DNA of 64,000 nucleotides from CAZTTH01 sp964615975. Its GTDB lineage: Bacteria > Verrucomicrobiota > Lentisphaeria > JABSQK01 > JAJFLO01. Positions 1-9,011 of this stretch are shown in pieces (within the stretch, counting starts at the first letter, position 1; each line of letters begins with the position of its first letter). Below the pieces are notes generated by a model that worked only from the letters and a program-made list of their open reading frames with translations, was not told where the DNA came from and ran no database searches. The stretch lies in assembly GCA_964615975.1 (NCBI GenBank), contig CAZTTH010000003.1, positions 1 to 64,000 of the forward strand, given 5' to 3'. A program made the translations under genes and the position numbers.

Positions 1-186
1 ACTGGTTCAGGGATTCACGGTTCAATGATTCAGGGGGTACAGCGATTCATCGTTATACTGAACGGGGGTCTGACCCATAAGAATAATTATAAATGATTTA
101 TAATTATGTTGTTACCTATTATCAGATTTTATATATACTGGGTTAAATCAGAAATTTTAATGTAAAATATTGGTTTAATAATTCAT

Positions 187-343
187 GAGGCTGCTTTCAC
201 GCAACTCTATCAATGGTATACAAAAACGTTGATCGAAAAGCTGGCGGTCGGCCACTGGGTGCGCGAACCCTACTGGACCGAATGCTATTGCTGTCGGCGA
301 CCGGGATTGGTTAAAGGAGCGGGAAATCGGGGGTCAGTTCTAA
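187..343 (+). pseudogene. C-terminal remnant of an IS200-like (Y1/REP-associated) tyrosine transposase
   Basis: The reading frame from 187 gives a peptide containing REPYWTE. A shift of one base at about 283 continues as AIAVGDRDWL and stops at 341-343. This order (acidic/aromatic YWTE, then AVG, then a short tail) matches the C-terminal end of REP-associated tyrosine transposases as I know the family. The N-terminal catalytic part (HUH and Tyr) is absent, so this is a dead fragment. A palindromic gggtctgaccc lies upstream at 66-76 and ggggtcag overlaps the end of the fragment; such motifs commonly flank these elements. The family call rests on recall of a short stretch and is moderate. Confidence 0.5.
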
Positions 344-669
344 TGTTTGCCATTATGAAATTGAATATTAGCCCAGAAAGTATGTCTGCTGGTAGTTGAT
401 CTTTTCCGCAACAGTTTACCCAGATAGGGTGTAATGACAATTATCCTTAAAAGGTAATATAGAAATGATTGTTTTCGAAACGATTTGACCGAAAGAGAAG
501 GCGAGTGAATTTTACCTCGGAAAGTTCGAATCAAACCATAAAATTAAAACCCGAACCAGACGCTTAATTCACTAGGTCAACTGGGTGTTATGCACTTTCA
601 GAGTTACCTGTTGGGCGTGAGAGGACTAGGACGTTAGGCATCTCAGCAGTATGATCCTCGAGGTACATT
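344..669. other. Intergenic stretch without a supported gene
   Basis: I see no convincing coding frame here. The stretch holds a 15-base string (ttaaaacccgaacca, 544-558) that recurs exactly at 34909-34923 near the relic integron, and a GTTAGGC core-like heptamer at 633-639 just upstream of the DinB gene. Neither is enough to name a feature. Confidence 0.4.
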
Positions 670-1151
670 ATGTATTCATGCTTTAGCCGCTTATTCCAAC
701 ATCTGGCATGGGCTGATCGAGAGATTATCTCCGCTCTGGATCAGCCAAACAACTCAGTTGATGCTGCGATACAACTATTGGCTCATATCGTTGCGGCCGA
801 ACATATTTGGCTTTCTCGTATACATTCACAAGATATTGGCGATTTTACGCCATGGACCAGGCTCTCTTTTCCCGAGTGCCGCGATCTCTCTGCCAAAAAC
901 CTCCTGGGTTATTTGACCCTGGTTGAAAATATTACTGAACAACAACTGCAAAACCTCATTGTCTATCGCACGACAAAAGGCGATGAATTTCGTTCCCCTT
1001 TAGGGGAAATTTTTTATTACAGGTTGCACTCCATGGTTCCCATCATCGCGGACAGATTGCAGCCATCCTGCGAAATCACAAATTACCAGTTCCAGCTACA
1101 GACTTTATAATTTTTAGCCGGACACTTTCTACTGATACTGGGAATGCCTGA
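670..1151 (+). pseudogene. DinB-family protein, frameshifted in a T run
   Basis: The first frame (to 1110) encodes a four-helix DinB/YfiT-type protein: a WAD...ALDQ start, a LAHIVAAEHIWL helix with a likely metal-binding His, and TTKGDEFRSPLGEI. At the six-T run 1010-1015 the homologous sequence moves to another frame. That frame reads LLQVALHG, then HHRGQIAAILRN, PVPATDFI, and stops at 1149-1151. The ALHG...HHRGQ part carries the two His of the family's metal site, so the unshifted product would lack them. Adding one T restores a protein of about 160 residues, the usual length. DinB proteins are generally metal-dependent thiol-transferase-like enzymes, but the substrate is unknown here. The break could be real decay or a homopolymer error. 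Confidence 0.75.
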
Positions 1152-1330
1152 TTAAACGTTCCCCATGGATACGACCTGGGGAGACACCGGTGAACACGCA
1201 AGCAATGGGGCAGTTCAAATCTTGGTAATTATACGTTTTTTATAGTGGATCGTAACCTCGAAATGCGGATTCAATAATAAGCGATAATGACATTGGCTCA
1301 ACCAGAAAAATAGGGGTCTCGCATATTATC

Positions 1331-1514
1331 TCATCGTCATCGAGTTTTCGAAAATTCGATGACGATGGGCAGTTGGTGATAAGGCACGACCAGTGCCGTG
1401 AGCAGCATGGCATACAAGCATAAGAACGCCACTAGTCGTGGCTGACTACGAACGACCACTCCTCAAGAATAACAGCGATCTATTTACGAAAACTTGATGA
1501 TAAAAGGTATATCT
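1331..1514 (+). repeat. MITE-like dispersed repeat, family B, copy 1
   Basis: This stretch of about 184 bases is clearly homologous along its length to 60494-60676. Both copies start with tcatcgtcatcgagttttcg and end with gatgataaaaggtatatct. The ends form imperfect terminal inverted repeats: TCATCnnGTTTTCGAAAA reads inward from both sides (one arm is TTTACGAAAA in this copy). Inside are two small hairpins, GGCAC...GTGCC and GCCAC...GTGGC. No open frame is shared by the two copies. The form fits a non-autonomous miniature inverted-repeat element, but a structured RNA or other repeat cannot be excluded. A 23-base piece (1427-1449) recurs at 63023-63045. Confidence 0.75.
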
Positions 1515-1550
1515 TATATGAGTGCCCCCAATGGCTCAATTCAACTACAA

Positions 1551-3011
1551 TCATTTACTCGCAAGGTGTCGCGAGAGAACACGACTTCCTGCAGTGATGA
1601 TGAGTGCGATAACCATCAGACCCGCAGCGACTGCGAAGGTGATTCGCATACCGGCGGCAACGGTTTCGGGACTCGCGGTTGTGATTTCAGTCGTCCCCGA
1701 TGCGAACGCGAACACAGCGCCCATGAGGGACGCGCCCGTGATGAGTCCGAGATTACGCGACAAGTTGAGTATGCCCGATATGACCCCCCGCAGATCTGGG
1801 ATGATATCGGTCATGACGGCAGTGTTGTTAGCCACCTGGAACAGCGCATAACCAGCGGTGATAACAACAAGCGGAGTGATATAGCCGGGGATACCGAACC
1901 TTGCCGGAATCACGGATAGAATAGATGAACCGATGGCTATGCTGGCGAGCCCGATGAAGGTCATTAGTTGGGAGCCGAACCGGTCCACGATGCGACCGGC
2001 CGGCACGCCGGTCAACGCGGCGATGAACGGGCCGACCGACATGACGATACCGACAATAGCCGGGGTGAGCCCGAGTGCATGCGAAAGATAGAACGGCCCG
2101 ACAACCAGCGTCGCCATCAGCACCGTTGAGACGAGCGCACTGGTGGCGAAGCCTGCACTTAATATTGGATCGCGGAACATCGCGAATCGGATCAACGGCG
2201 ATGCTACTCTCGCCTCGGCGAACACGAAAAAGCCGATTCCACAACCAGCAGCCAACAGCAGTACCAGGTTTAGTGAACCGAAGCTCCCGCGCCCGATCGT
2301 CATGGCCAGCGCATAGGCCGCGAGCGTCAGAGCGAGCAGCAGCGTGCCGACATTGTCGAACCCAACCCGATCAGTTTCCGGCTTCCGACGATCAACGGGC
2401 AAATAGAAACGGGCAAGCAGGAAAGTCACGAGACCGAGCGGGACGTTGATGAGAAATATGGCACGCCAACCAAGTCCGGCGATCAGAACACCTCCGAGCG
2501 TCGGGCCGAGCGCGGTGCCAATCGCGGACATCGTTCCGAGCAGACCCATGGCGCTGCCAGTTTTGTTCTTCGGAACCGTCTCACTGACAAACGCCATGGT
2601 GAGCGCCATCATGATGGCCGCTCCCAGGCCCTGCGCCGCCCGGGCGGCAATCAATAGCCAGAGAGCGGGGGCGATGCCGCAAAGAAACGACGCGGCCGTA
2701 AAAAGGAAGATTCCGACCAGCAACAGTCGGCGGCGGCCGGTTATGTCGCCGAGTCGCCCAACACTGACGATCAGGGTAGTGATGGCGAGGAGATAAGCGA
2801 GAACAACCCACTGGATTTCCTGAAAGGAGGCGGTGAACACCTGTGCCAGCGTCGGTAAGGCAACATTGGCGATGCTGGTGCCGAGTGAGGATAGCAATAT
2901 TGATAGGGAAAGGCTGGCGAGAGCCAACCGAGCCGAAGGTAGACGTTTCACAATTCCATCTGCTGCCAGATTTTCTTCTTCAAAGATTGGATTCAATATA
3001 AACTCCGTCAT
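1551..3011 (-). CDS. DHA2-type (EmrB/QacA-like) MFS drug exporter
   Basis: A 486-residue major facilitator protein, the size of the 14-helix DHA2 family. After a hydrophilic N-terminus of about 28 residues comes a strongly hydrophobic protein. MFS motif A (GRLGDITGRRR, about 85-95) lies between helices 2 and 3, and an antiporter-type motif C (IGTALGPTLGG) lies in helix 5. The family exports hydrophobic cations and drugs by proton antiport in the inner membrane; the substrate here is unknown. Its GC content looks clearly higher than that of the genes on both sides and it stands alone, flanked by the MITE-like repeat. I infer recent acquisition. No good Shine-Dalgarno sequence precedes the first ATG, so the true start may be internal. 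Confidence 0.88.
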   Translation of the reverse strand: MTEFILNPIFEEENLAADGIVKRLPSARLALASLSLSILLSSLGTSIANVALPTLAQVFTASFQEIQWVVLAYLLAITTLIVSVGRLGDITGRRRLLLVGIFLFTAASFLCGIAPALWLLIAARAAQGLGAAIMMALTMAFVSETVPKNKTGSAMGLLGTMSAIGTALGPTLGGVLIAGLGWRAIFLINVPLGLVTFLLARFYLPVDRRKPETDRVGFDNVGTLLLALTLAAYALAMTIGRGSFGSLNLVLLLAAGCGIGFFVFAEARVASPLIRFAMFRDPILSAGFATSALVSTVLMATLVVGPFYLSHALGLTPAIVGIVMSVGPFIAALTGVPAGRIVDRFGSQLMTFIGLASIAIGSSILSVIPARFGIPGYITPLVVITAGYALFQVANNTAVMTDIIPDLRGVISGILNLSRNLGLITGASLMGAVFAFASGTTEITTASPETVAAGMRITFAVAAGLMVIALIITAGSRVLSRHLASK

Positions 3012-3186
3012 CCGGGGGAGGCGCCCATCCAGACTGGAAATTCGGGATCACACTTATCAAAATAATAGAGTGTTGCAAATATAAAAAATCGTAGCCGTGA
3101 CCCCACATGGTCTCATTTTATCAAAAGAACCGATTATTTTGATCATTTGTCAATAGCGTAGATGTGACCCCGATTACTCCGATTAC

Positions 3187-4611
3187 CTATTTCTTCTTTT
3201 TCCTTTTATACAGTGCCTGTTTGCTGATCCCCAGTAACTGGGCAGCTTGGGCGATATTACCATTGACATTTTCCAGTGTACGCTCTATCAAACGGTTGTT
3301 CAACTCCTTCAATGTCGGGGAGTCCCGGTCACCCGCGAAGGTAAATTTATTTGTCGGCTTATCTTCAGAGCCATGATTCTTCACTAGCCTGGATGCCGCC
3401 AGTTTTTCCCGGAAGCCATCAATATAAAGGATTTCATTTTCGCTGCGACTCACGGCATCGAATACCAGCGCTTCCAATTCACGGATATTCCCGGGAAAAT
3501 GGTATTGCTCCAGCAGGCTCAGCAATTGCGTGGGAACACGGGGCTCTTTGCACCCCAATGAACGGACAGATTTTTGCATAAAATGAACGAGCAGCAACGG
3601 GATATCGTTTTTCCGCTCTCTGAGCGGCGGGACGCGAATATGATGGGTCATCAAACGATAATACAAATCTTCGCGAAATTTCTTTTCGCTGATCTTCGCT
3701 TCGAGATCGCAATTGGTCGCGGCAATGACCCGGGCGCGTAATAGTTTAGGTTCATCAGAGCCCAGCGGATAATAATCTTCGTTTTGCAATAATCGTAATA
3801 ACTTCAATTGTGAATCTGACCGCAAATCTCCGATTTCATCCAGAAACAACGTTCCTCCCGCCGCTTTTTCGATTAACCCGGAACGCTGACTATCCGCCCC
3901 CGTGAAAGCGCTTCTTTGATGCCCGAACAATGTATCTGATAATAATAAATCATCCAATCCACTGATATTCACCGAGACTAATTCTCCGCTCCGCCCGCTC
4001 AGCCGATGGAGAGCCTGGGCGATCAGCTCCTTGCCTGCCCCGGTTTCGCCACTGATCAATACCGACCGGGATGAAGCGGCAATGACCTCAATATATTTAA
4101 ATATTCGATGCAACTCAGGATCGGTGGTCACGATATCGGCAAAGGCTTCCGGATGCTGGAGATTGTCTGCCAGCAGTTGATTTTTCAAAGCGGTATTTTC
4201 ATGCTCGATCTCGCTAATTCGAAGTTGATATTCGCCAATGCTCAAATGTACTTTGACTTTAGCCAGTAACTCATAATTGCGGATGGGCTTGCCGATATAG
4301 TCAACCCCGCCGCTTTCATAACATTGATAGATGATTTTTTCATTGTCAGTGCCGGTGACAAAGATGACGGGGACATTCCGATTGGCTTCGTTGGCATGTA
4401 TCGCCTGACACAACTCAAGCCCGGAATAATCTTTCAACATGATATCCAGGAGAATCAAATCAGGCGCTTTATCCTGCAATTTTCGCAACGCCTCGGCGCC
4501 ACTCAATGCGGTGGCACATTGATATCCGTTTTTCCTCAATACCACCGTCATATAGGCATTGAATTCGGGATCGTCATCAACAACCAGAATGTGATTTTTC
4601 ATACCTTGCAT
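3187..4611 (-). CDS. NtrC-family response regulator (REC-AAA sigma54 activator-Fis HTH)
   Basis: A 474-residue regulator. The receiver domain (about 5-125) has the acidic pocket DDD (12-14), phospho-acceptor Asp56 and Lys108. The AAA+ domain (about 155-385) has Walker A GETGAGKE (188-195) and Walker B GGTLFLDE (252-259). The Fis-type helix-turn-helix is at the C-terminus (IAQAAQLLGISKQALYKRK). It should activate sigma54 promoters when phosphorylated. The sigma54-contact loop, normally GAFTGA, reads SAFTGA (234-239), which may weaken or change sigma54 contact. No histidine kinase gene is adjacent. Two in-frame ATGs (4611 and 4602) are possible starts. Confidence 0.93.
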   Translation of the reverse strand: MQGMKNHILVVDDDPEFNAYMTVVLRKNGYQCATALSGAEALRKLQDKAPDLILLDIMLKDYSGLELCQAIHANEANRNVPVIFVTGTDNEKIIYQCYESGGVDYIGKPIRNYELLAKVKVHLSIGEYQLRISEIEHENTALKNQLLADNLQHPEAFADIVTTDPELHRIFKYIEVIAASSRSVLISGETGAGKELIAQALHRLSGRSGELVSVNISGLDDLLLSDTLFGHQRSAFTGADSQRSGLIEKAAGGTLFLDEIGDLRSDSQLKLLRLLQNEDYYPLGSDEPKLLRARVIAATNCDLEAKISEKKFREDLYYRLMTHHIRVPPLRERKNDIPLLLVHFMQKSVRSLGCKEPRVPTQLLSLLEQYHFPGNIRELEALVFDAVSRSENEILYIDGFREKLAASRLVKNHGSEDKPTNKFTFAGDRDSPTLKELNNRLIERTLENVNGNIAQAAQLLGISKQALYKRKKKK

Positions 4612-5074
4612 CCAGCGCTATCAATTTTATAAAATCCACTCATCAACCAATCTCTGGTGATGGATATCTTGGCGATTCAAAAAAGCAAGCCAGAGTTGGG
4701 TTTATTCCCCAATTAAGCGCTGTTTTTGTAGCCTCTCGAACTGATTCGAATCCACAAATAAAATCTTTTCATATGCTTTAATCGGCTGCGCAGCGCAACG
4801 ATCATCGATCAGCTGGCATTATCTGGCTGGCAAGGCGGTGAACTGCCAGATGTTCGCACTCAAGCCGAACCACTGTACTCATACCGAAACAAACATAAAG
4901 GGAATAGGTGAAAAACTATTGAAAAACCATTCGCAAGCAAAGAGAATACTGTTATTCTTCCTGAGTTCATGCGCCGGAGATGTAATTATACCACCCAATC
5001 GTCGCTGCTTTAGCGCGTCGCACCAACCAGTTGATGGATTTCCATCCCGAGCTTAAAACCAGGAACTTCATCCC
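4612..5074. other. Intergenic region between divergent genes
   Basis: This 463-base region separates the minus-strand regulator from the plus-strand threonine-synthase-like gene, so it should hold promoters for both. I see no RNA gene, terminator or convincing ORF. Short open frames here have no recognisable motifs. Confidence 0.4.
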
Positions 5075-6256
5075 TTGAATAACCGACTTTATTGCAATAC
5101 CAAATATAGCCCCGATCAAAGCATCGCGCTGCGTTATCACCGGGAAAACCCCCTCGGATTTAGCGAAGCGGAATTGGCCGCAGGCTGCATACGCGAAGGG
5201 GTGCGGATCCGCTCCGCAATCCGCTACAAAGATTGTTCTATTCATGTTATGGATGAAACGACCTTGATGCACAGTCATACCTTTCATTCGCTGGATGGCG
5301 CCCTGATCAATAGTCTTTGCCATAAACATAATTATGAAATGGTGGTGATACCCACTGGCGGTAATCTCGGAATCGCACTAGCGCACTATTGCGGGCAATG
5401 CGGCATCCATGTGTTTATTTTCACCCCCGAACATTGCGTGGGAAATTTTTCGGCTTCCCTGATCTCCAATACGTTTGTCCATCTGATCGCGGTGAGCGAT
5501 GGCAAGAACAAATCGGCGGCAATTGCCTTTGCCCAATTTCTCAAGGAGCGAATGACTCTTGCCTATAATCCATTTGTCATGCGCAAGGAATACCGTCAGG
5601 CCGCTTCCATCCCCCGGGGCTGTTTTATTCATGAACATATGCAAACCAACCATAGTTCATTCGATTGGATCGCCCAAACGATATCGGCAGCCTTCGGTCC
5701 CCTGGGAATATACGAAGCCTTAAATAAATTTCGTCATCAAAACTCCTTAACAGCAATGCCACGTTTCCTCGCGGTGCAGCAGGCAACAAACGCTCCCATG
5801 TTCAATAAAATCAAGGGCGAACAGTTGCCATTTGATATCAATCTGCTTCTTCCCAATCTCTATGATTCGACACCGGAAACCTATGGGACACTGGATCAGC
5901 TTCGCGCCCTCCTCAAGGATAGCAATGGCGACATCTGCACCATTGATCATGATGAATTCGATGATTTTCTCCAGCGTGACTGGGATGGGAAATCACTGCT
6001 AAGACGACTGCGGGATCTGGATATCAATATTACCCTTGATGGGCAGCGGATCCAGGAAAAAACCGGTCTCTTATCCTTGATGGGAGTATTAAAATCAATA
6101 GATGCCGGGATCATTCATGCGGGGGAGCATATTCTGGTGTGTTTAACCGGGGGCGCCAAGCCGCTCATTCAGCCCACCGACCCGCATTTATGGGTAAGGG
6201 GCGATGATTATTGGCCGTCATTATTTGAGGTTTATCTGAAAAGCCTGAAGCTTTAG
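5075..6256 (+). CDS. Threonine-synthase-like PLP-fold protein lacking the Schiff-base lysine
   Basis: A 393-residue fold-type II (tryptophan synthase beta superfamily) protein. It has a PTGGNLGIALA phosphate-binding loop (about 93-103) and a C-terminal glycine segment LTGGAKP like the end of threonine synthases. Where the family has the PLP-binding Lys (T-x-S/T-F-K-D), this protein reads HTFHSLDG: the Lys position is His71, codon CAT. It may be a pseudoenzyme, a PLP-binding protein without transamination chemistry, or a divergent enzyme using another Lys. The only start in this frame after an upstream stop is TTG at 5075, with aggaac about 11 bases before it. Convergent with the LeuA-like gene. 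Confidence 0.72.
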   Translation: MNNRLYCNTKYSPDQSIALRYHRENPLGFSEAELAAGCIREGVRIRSAIRYKDCSIHVMDETTLMHSHTFHSLDGALINSLCHKHNYEMVVIPTGGNLGIALAHYCGQCGIHVFIFTPEHCVGNFSASLISNTFVHLIAVSDGKNKSAAIAFAQFLKERMTLAYNPFVMRKEYRQAASIPRGCFIHEHMQTNHSSFDWIAQTISAAFGPLGIYEALNKFRHQNSLTAMPRFLAVQQATNAPMFNKIKGEQLPFDINLLLPNLYDSTPETYGTLDQLRALLKDSNGDICTIDHDEFDDFLQRDWDGKSLLRRLRDLDINITLDGQRIQEKTGLLSLMGVLKSIDAGIIHAGEHILVCLTGGAKPLIQPTDPHLWVRGDDYWPSLFEVYLKSLKL

Positions 6257-6540
6257 CCCCTTCTTCATGAACTTCTGCTTTAATAATCAAGAAAATTTAA
6301 CCACAGAATCTCCTGTTCAGGAGAACAAGTCTGCGGATGGTCTCGGAGAATAAATGAATTCGAGGTGTTTTTCGCTCCCTTCAAGAGCGCATCAATTAGA
6401 AATACTAAATGTATATGATACCTATCCGCGATTATCCCCGGTTAGGTATTGAATGGGTTGCGGTTACGCTGGATGGGAATTAACCCGGTCCAACCTCTCA
6501 CTTCCTGATGTTGCATCGCCATTCAATATCTCCCCTCCGC

Positions 6541-7463
6541 TCATAATCCGAGTAACTCAGGGGTAAAAGCGGTGAATTGTTGCGGGCATTCCTGATGCGC
6601 TGGAGATCGCTGCGAAAAGACAAAATCACCGACTACCGGAGCCAGGGGATGGTTCTTGATGCCGCTGTAACGGGCCACAGCTCGCGACAAAGGCAGCAGG
6701 GCCTGCAAATCGATCTCGGTTTTATATCCCCTGAGAAATAATAATATTGCGATCTGCTCCAGGGAGGTATTGCCGGCCCGATCGCCGAGCCCATTCACGG
6801 TTACATCCAGACCATCGGCGCCAGCAATGATGGCTGCCAGCGCATTCGCGGTTGCCAATCCCAAATCATTATGCCCATGAAAAAACAATTCGCGATCAAA
6901 TACTTTTTCAGACGTTCGATAAGCGGCTTAAGACGAAACGGATCGATGCTGCCATTGGTGTCATAAATGGTTAGACGTTGCGCCCCATGAGTCACGGCGA
7001 CATCGCCGAGACGCATCAACCATTCTTCATCGACCTGAGTCGCATTAGGAAATCCGACCCCGAAATTCGCATATCGCCGATTAATCGATTTTAAGACCGA
7101 GGTTAAGAGCTCAATCTTCGCATTCAGATCATAGGGAGTCCGATGGGATGAAACCGGCAACAGGATATCGAAACGACTAACTCCGGCTATCAACGCCTCA
7201 ACTTCACGATCCAGGATTGTACTGGTGGCATACACCAAACCGGAAGTAACATGTTTCTTCACGAATCGCCCCAACTTCCGGACCCATTGCAAATCCTGTA
7301 ATACCCGGCTGGGCGCCACCAATTCCATTTCTCCCGCCCGCGCCTGCCCCAGTCGTTTGAAAATGGCGCGTCTGGCAGCGATGTCGAATTCGACTTTGGG
7401 AACATCCAAGCCTTCTCGCAAGGTTGCATCCTTCAGGACAATAATTTTTATTTTATTGCTCAT
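6541..7463 (-). pseudogene. LeuA/homocitrate-synthase-like DRE-TIM metallolyase, frameshifted in an A run
   Basis: The product joined across one frameshift (about 305 residues) is an HMGL-like TIM-barrel acyltransferase or lyase. It has the metal/substrate motif DATLREG (12-18) and the metal-binding HGHNDLGLA segment, followed by NGLGDRAGN. It lacks the C-terminal LeuA regulatory domain. The likely reaction is condensation of acetyl-CoA with a 2-oxo acid (2-isopropylmalate, homocitrate or citramalate type) or an HMG-CoA-lyase-like cleavage; the sequence does not decide. The frame breaks at a five-A run (mRNA sense) near 6907-6911; one more A would join KK to VFDRELFFHGHNDLG. The start ATG (7463) follows the nitroreductase stop by one base, with aggaa upstream, so the two are coupled. 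Confidence 0.8.
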
Positions 7464-7464
7464 T

Positions 7465-8013
7465 TCATTCCTGATAATAAGCGCAGTGAATGATATCAGG
7501 CAATGGACGCAGGATTTTCTCCGGGGGTAATTCATCAGGATAGCCCAGCGGAATAATCGCGATGGGGTTCACCTTATCCGGAGCATTTATGCACTCCATT
7601 ATTTCCGTTGAAAGCAACGAAGGAGGCGGCTGGTAAGCGGTTAAAAACACGCTCCCGATCCCCCTTGACCAGGAAGCTAACATCAAGGTATATGCCGCCA
7701 GAATCCCGCTTTCCATTCCCCGGTCAAACGCCCGATCACATTCACCGCCGATAACAACAACAACCGGCGCTGATAACATGAAATCAGCATTATAGCTGAT
7801 TTTCTCAGGGGGACAATAGTGGTTCTTGATGGCGATCAATTTTCGCTTGATGTTAATATTGCGAATGATAAAAAAATGACAGGGTTGGCCATTCAGTGAC
7901 GATGGCGCGTTCCGGCTCAGATCAATGAGCTCGGCCAAGGTGTCATCGGTTATATCTTGTTGCGTATAGCGCCGAATCGAGCGCCGGCCGCGAATGACTT
8001 CATCAAAATTCAT
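7465..8013 (-). CDS. Nitroreductase-family flavoprotein
   Basis: A 182-residue protein of the short nitroreductase family. The N-terminal VIRGRRSIRRY motif binds the FMN phosphate. SRNAPSSLNGQPCHF is the second FMN/substrate segment, and GIGSVFLTAYQPP with PIAIIPLGYPDE is the usual C-terminal core. It should form an FMN-containing homodimer using NAD(P)H; the acceptor is unknown. The stop overlaps the ribosome-binding site of the next gene (TGAAATG), so it is in an operon with the LeuA-like gene downstream. The GHMP kinase gene ends just upstream in transcription order, 60 bases away. Confidence 0.88.
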   Translation of the reverse strand: MNFDEVIRGRRSIRRYTQQDITDDTLAELIDLSRNAPSSLNGQPCHFFIIRNINIKRKLIAIKNHYCPPEKISYNADFMLSAPVVVVIGGECDRAFDRGMESGILAAYTLMLASWSRGIGSVFLTAYQPPPSLLSTEIMECINAPDKVNPIAIIPLGYPDELPPEKILRPLPDIIHCAYYQE

Positions 8014-8072
8014 GGTGATCTAATGTACAACTGTCATTATTATAAGTTCGATCGTGAAATGTGCCGGCTGGA

Positions 8073-9011
8073 TCACTGAGGCAGTTCTATTTTAACTCCT
8101 TCCAATTCGATTTCCACAGGTGCTAGCGGATAGGGAAAATTGGGATTGTCAACCCGGCCGAGAGCCACCACGCAATCACCCAATCCAGAGCCAGAAATTT
8201 TAGCGCCGAGGATATCCGGTTCGGCTTCCAATGCCTGGACAATTCCGCTCAAGACCGCGGTGCTCAATCCCATCGCCACCATCAGTCCCTGATTAAATGA
8301 GAACAATCTGCCCACAGTTGGCCAGTCACCTTGTTTGATTGCCGCTACCGCGGTTTCACAAGTGATGCCAATCAAGGCAAAGAGTTTCCGGTATATTTTC
8401 GGAAAAGCATTTTTGTCATTGCGGACTTTATTGATCACTTCAATGGTAGGCACTTTGTGACCGGAATTAACCACCGAAAGCGGATAAATCGCGGGCATGC
8501 GTTCAACTGATTTCGGGGTCATCCGATAGGCCACCATGCCGCCATAAATCGATGCCGCCAGATCTGCTCCCGATGCCGTTCCCTGCACCTTCTGCACCAC
8601 GGATAAGCATTCGGTGTGGAGTCGCTCCCAAGACAGGGTATCTTCCAGCCATAAACGCAGCGCCGCAACGGTGGCAACGGTTACCGCGGCGGACGACCCC
8701 AATCCCGCCTGATCATTGAATTCAGCCTCAATTACCAGTGAAAATCCACTGGGTAAGCGCGGGCGATAGCGCTTGATTGAAGCGATGACAAAGCGGAAAT
8801 GTTCGTCCGGCAACATTTGGTCCAGAGAACTGACATAATCTCCCTTGCCAACGGCTTGTATGACAACCTGTTCATGCTTTTCCGGTGTCAATGTCACCCG
8901 AATACGCCGATTCACCGCGCATGCCAAAGACAGGCTGCCGTCCAAGACGGCATGTTCACCCAACAGCATCAGTTTGCCGGGCGCAGACACACTATATGAG
9001 GCAGGCGCCAT
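8073..9011 (-). CDS. GHMP kinase, mevalonate or phosphomevalonate kinase-like
   Basis: A 312-residue GHMP-family kinase when started at the ATG at 9011, which has AGGAG about eight bases upstream; a longer frame to 9170 is less likely. Motif 1 is SAPGKLMLLGEHAVLDG, the ATP loop is AGLGSSAAVTVA, and motif 3 is KISGSGLGDCVVALG. The QGTASGADLAASIYGG segment fits mevalonate or phosphomevalonate kinases. It overlaps the 3' end of the preceding mevalonate kinase gene by 20 bases, so it probably supplies the next phosphorylation step to 5-diphosphomevalonate or a second mevalonate kinase activity. No decarboxylase or isomerase of the pathway is in view. Confidence 0.82.
   Translation of the reverse strand: MAPASYSVSAPGKLMLLGEHAVLDGSLSLACAVNRRIRVTLTPEKHEQVVIQAVGKGDYVSSLDQMLPDEHFRFVIASIKRYRPRLPSGFSLVIEAEFNDQAGLGSSAAVTVATVAALRLWLEDTLSWERLHTECLSVVQKVQGTASGADLAASIYGGMVAYRMTPKSVERMPAIYPLSVVNSGHKVPTIEVINKVRNDKNAFPKIYRKLFALIGITCETAVAAIKQGDWPTVGRLFSFNQGLMVAMGLSTAVLSGIVQALEAEPDILGAKISGSGLGDCVVALGRVDNPNFPYPLAPVEIELEGVKIELPQ

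Noticed and set aside
633..1151. DinB gene as a further integron cassette (GTTAGGC at 633-639 upstream of the start)
   Set aside because: No complementary RYYYAAC heptamer or attC hairpin could be found before it, and no attC follows it; the heptamer alone is too short to count.
1494..2796. Plus-strand ORFs opposite the MFS gene
   Set aside because: Antisense frames kept open by high GC; the minus-strand frame has all MFS motifs.
4838..5056. 72-codon ORF upstream of the threonine-synthase-like gene
   Set aside because: No recognisable motif or Shine-Dalgarno sequence; it ends in another frame just before the gene.
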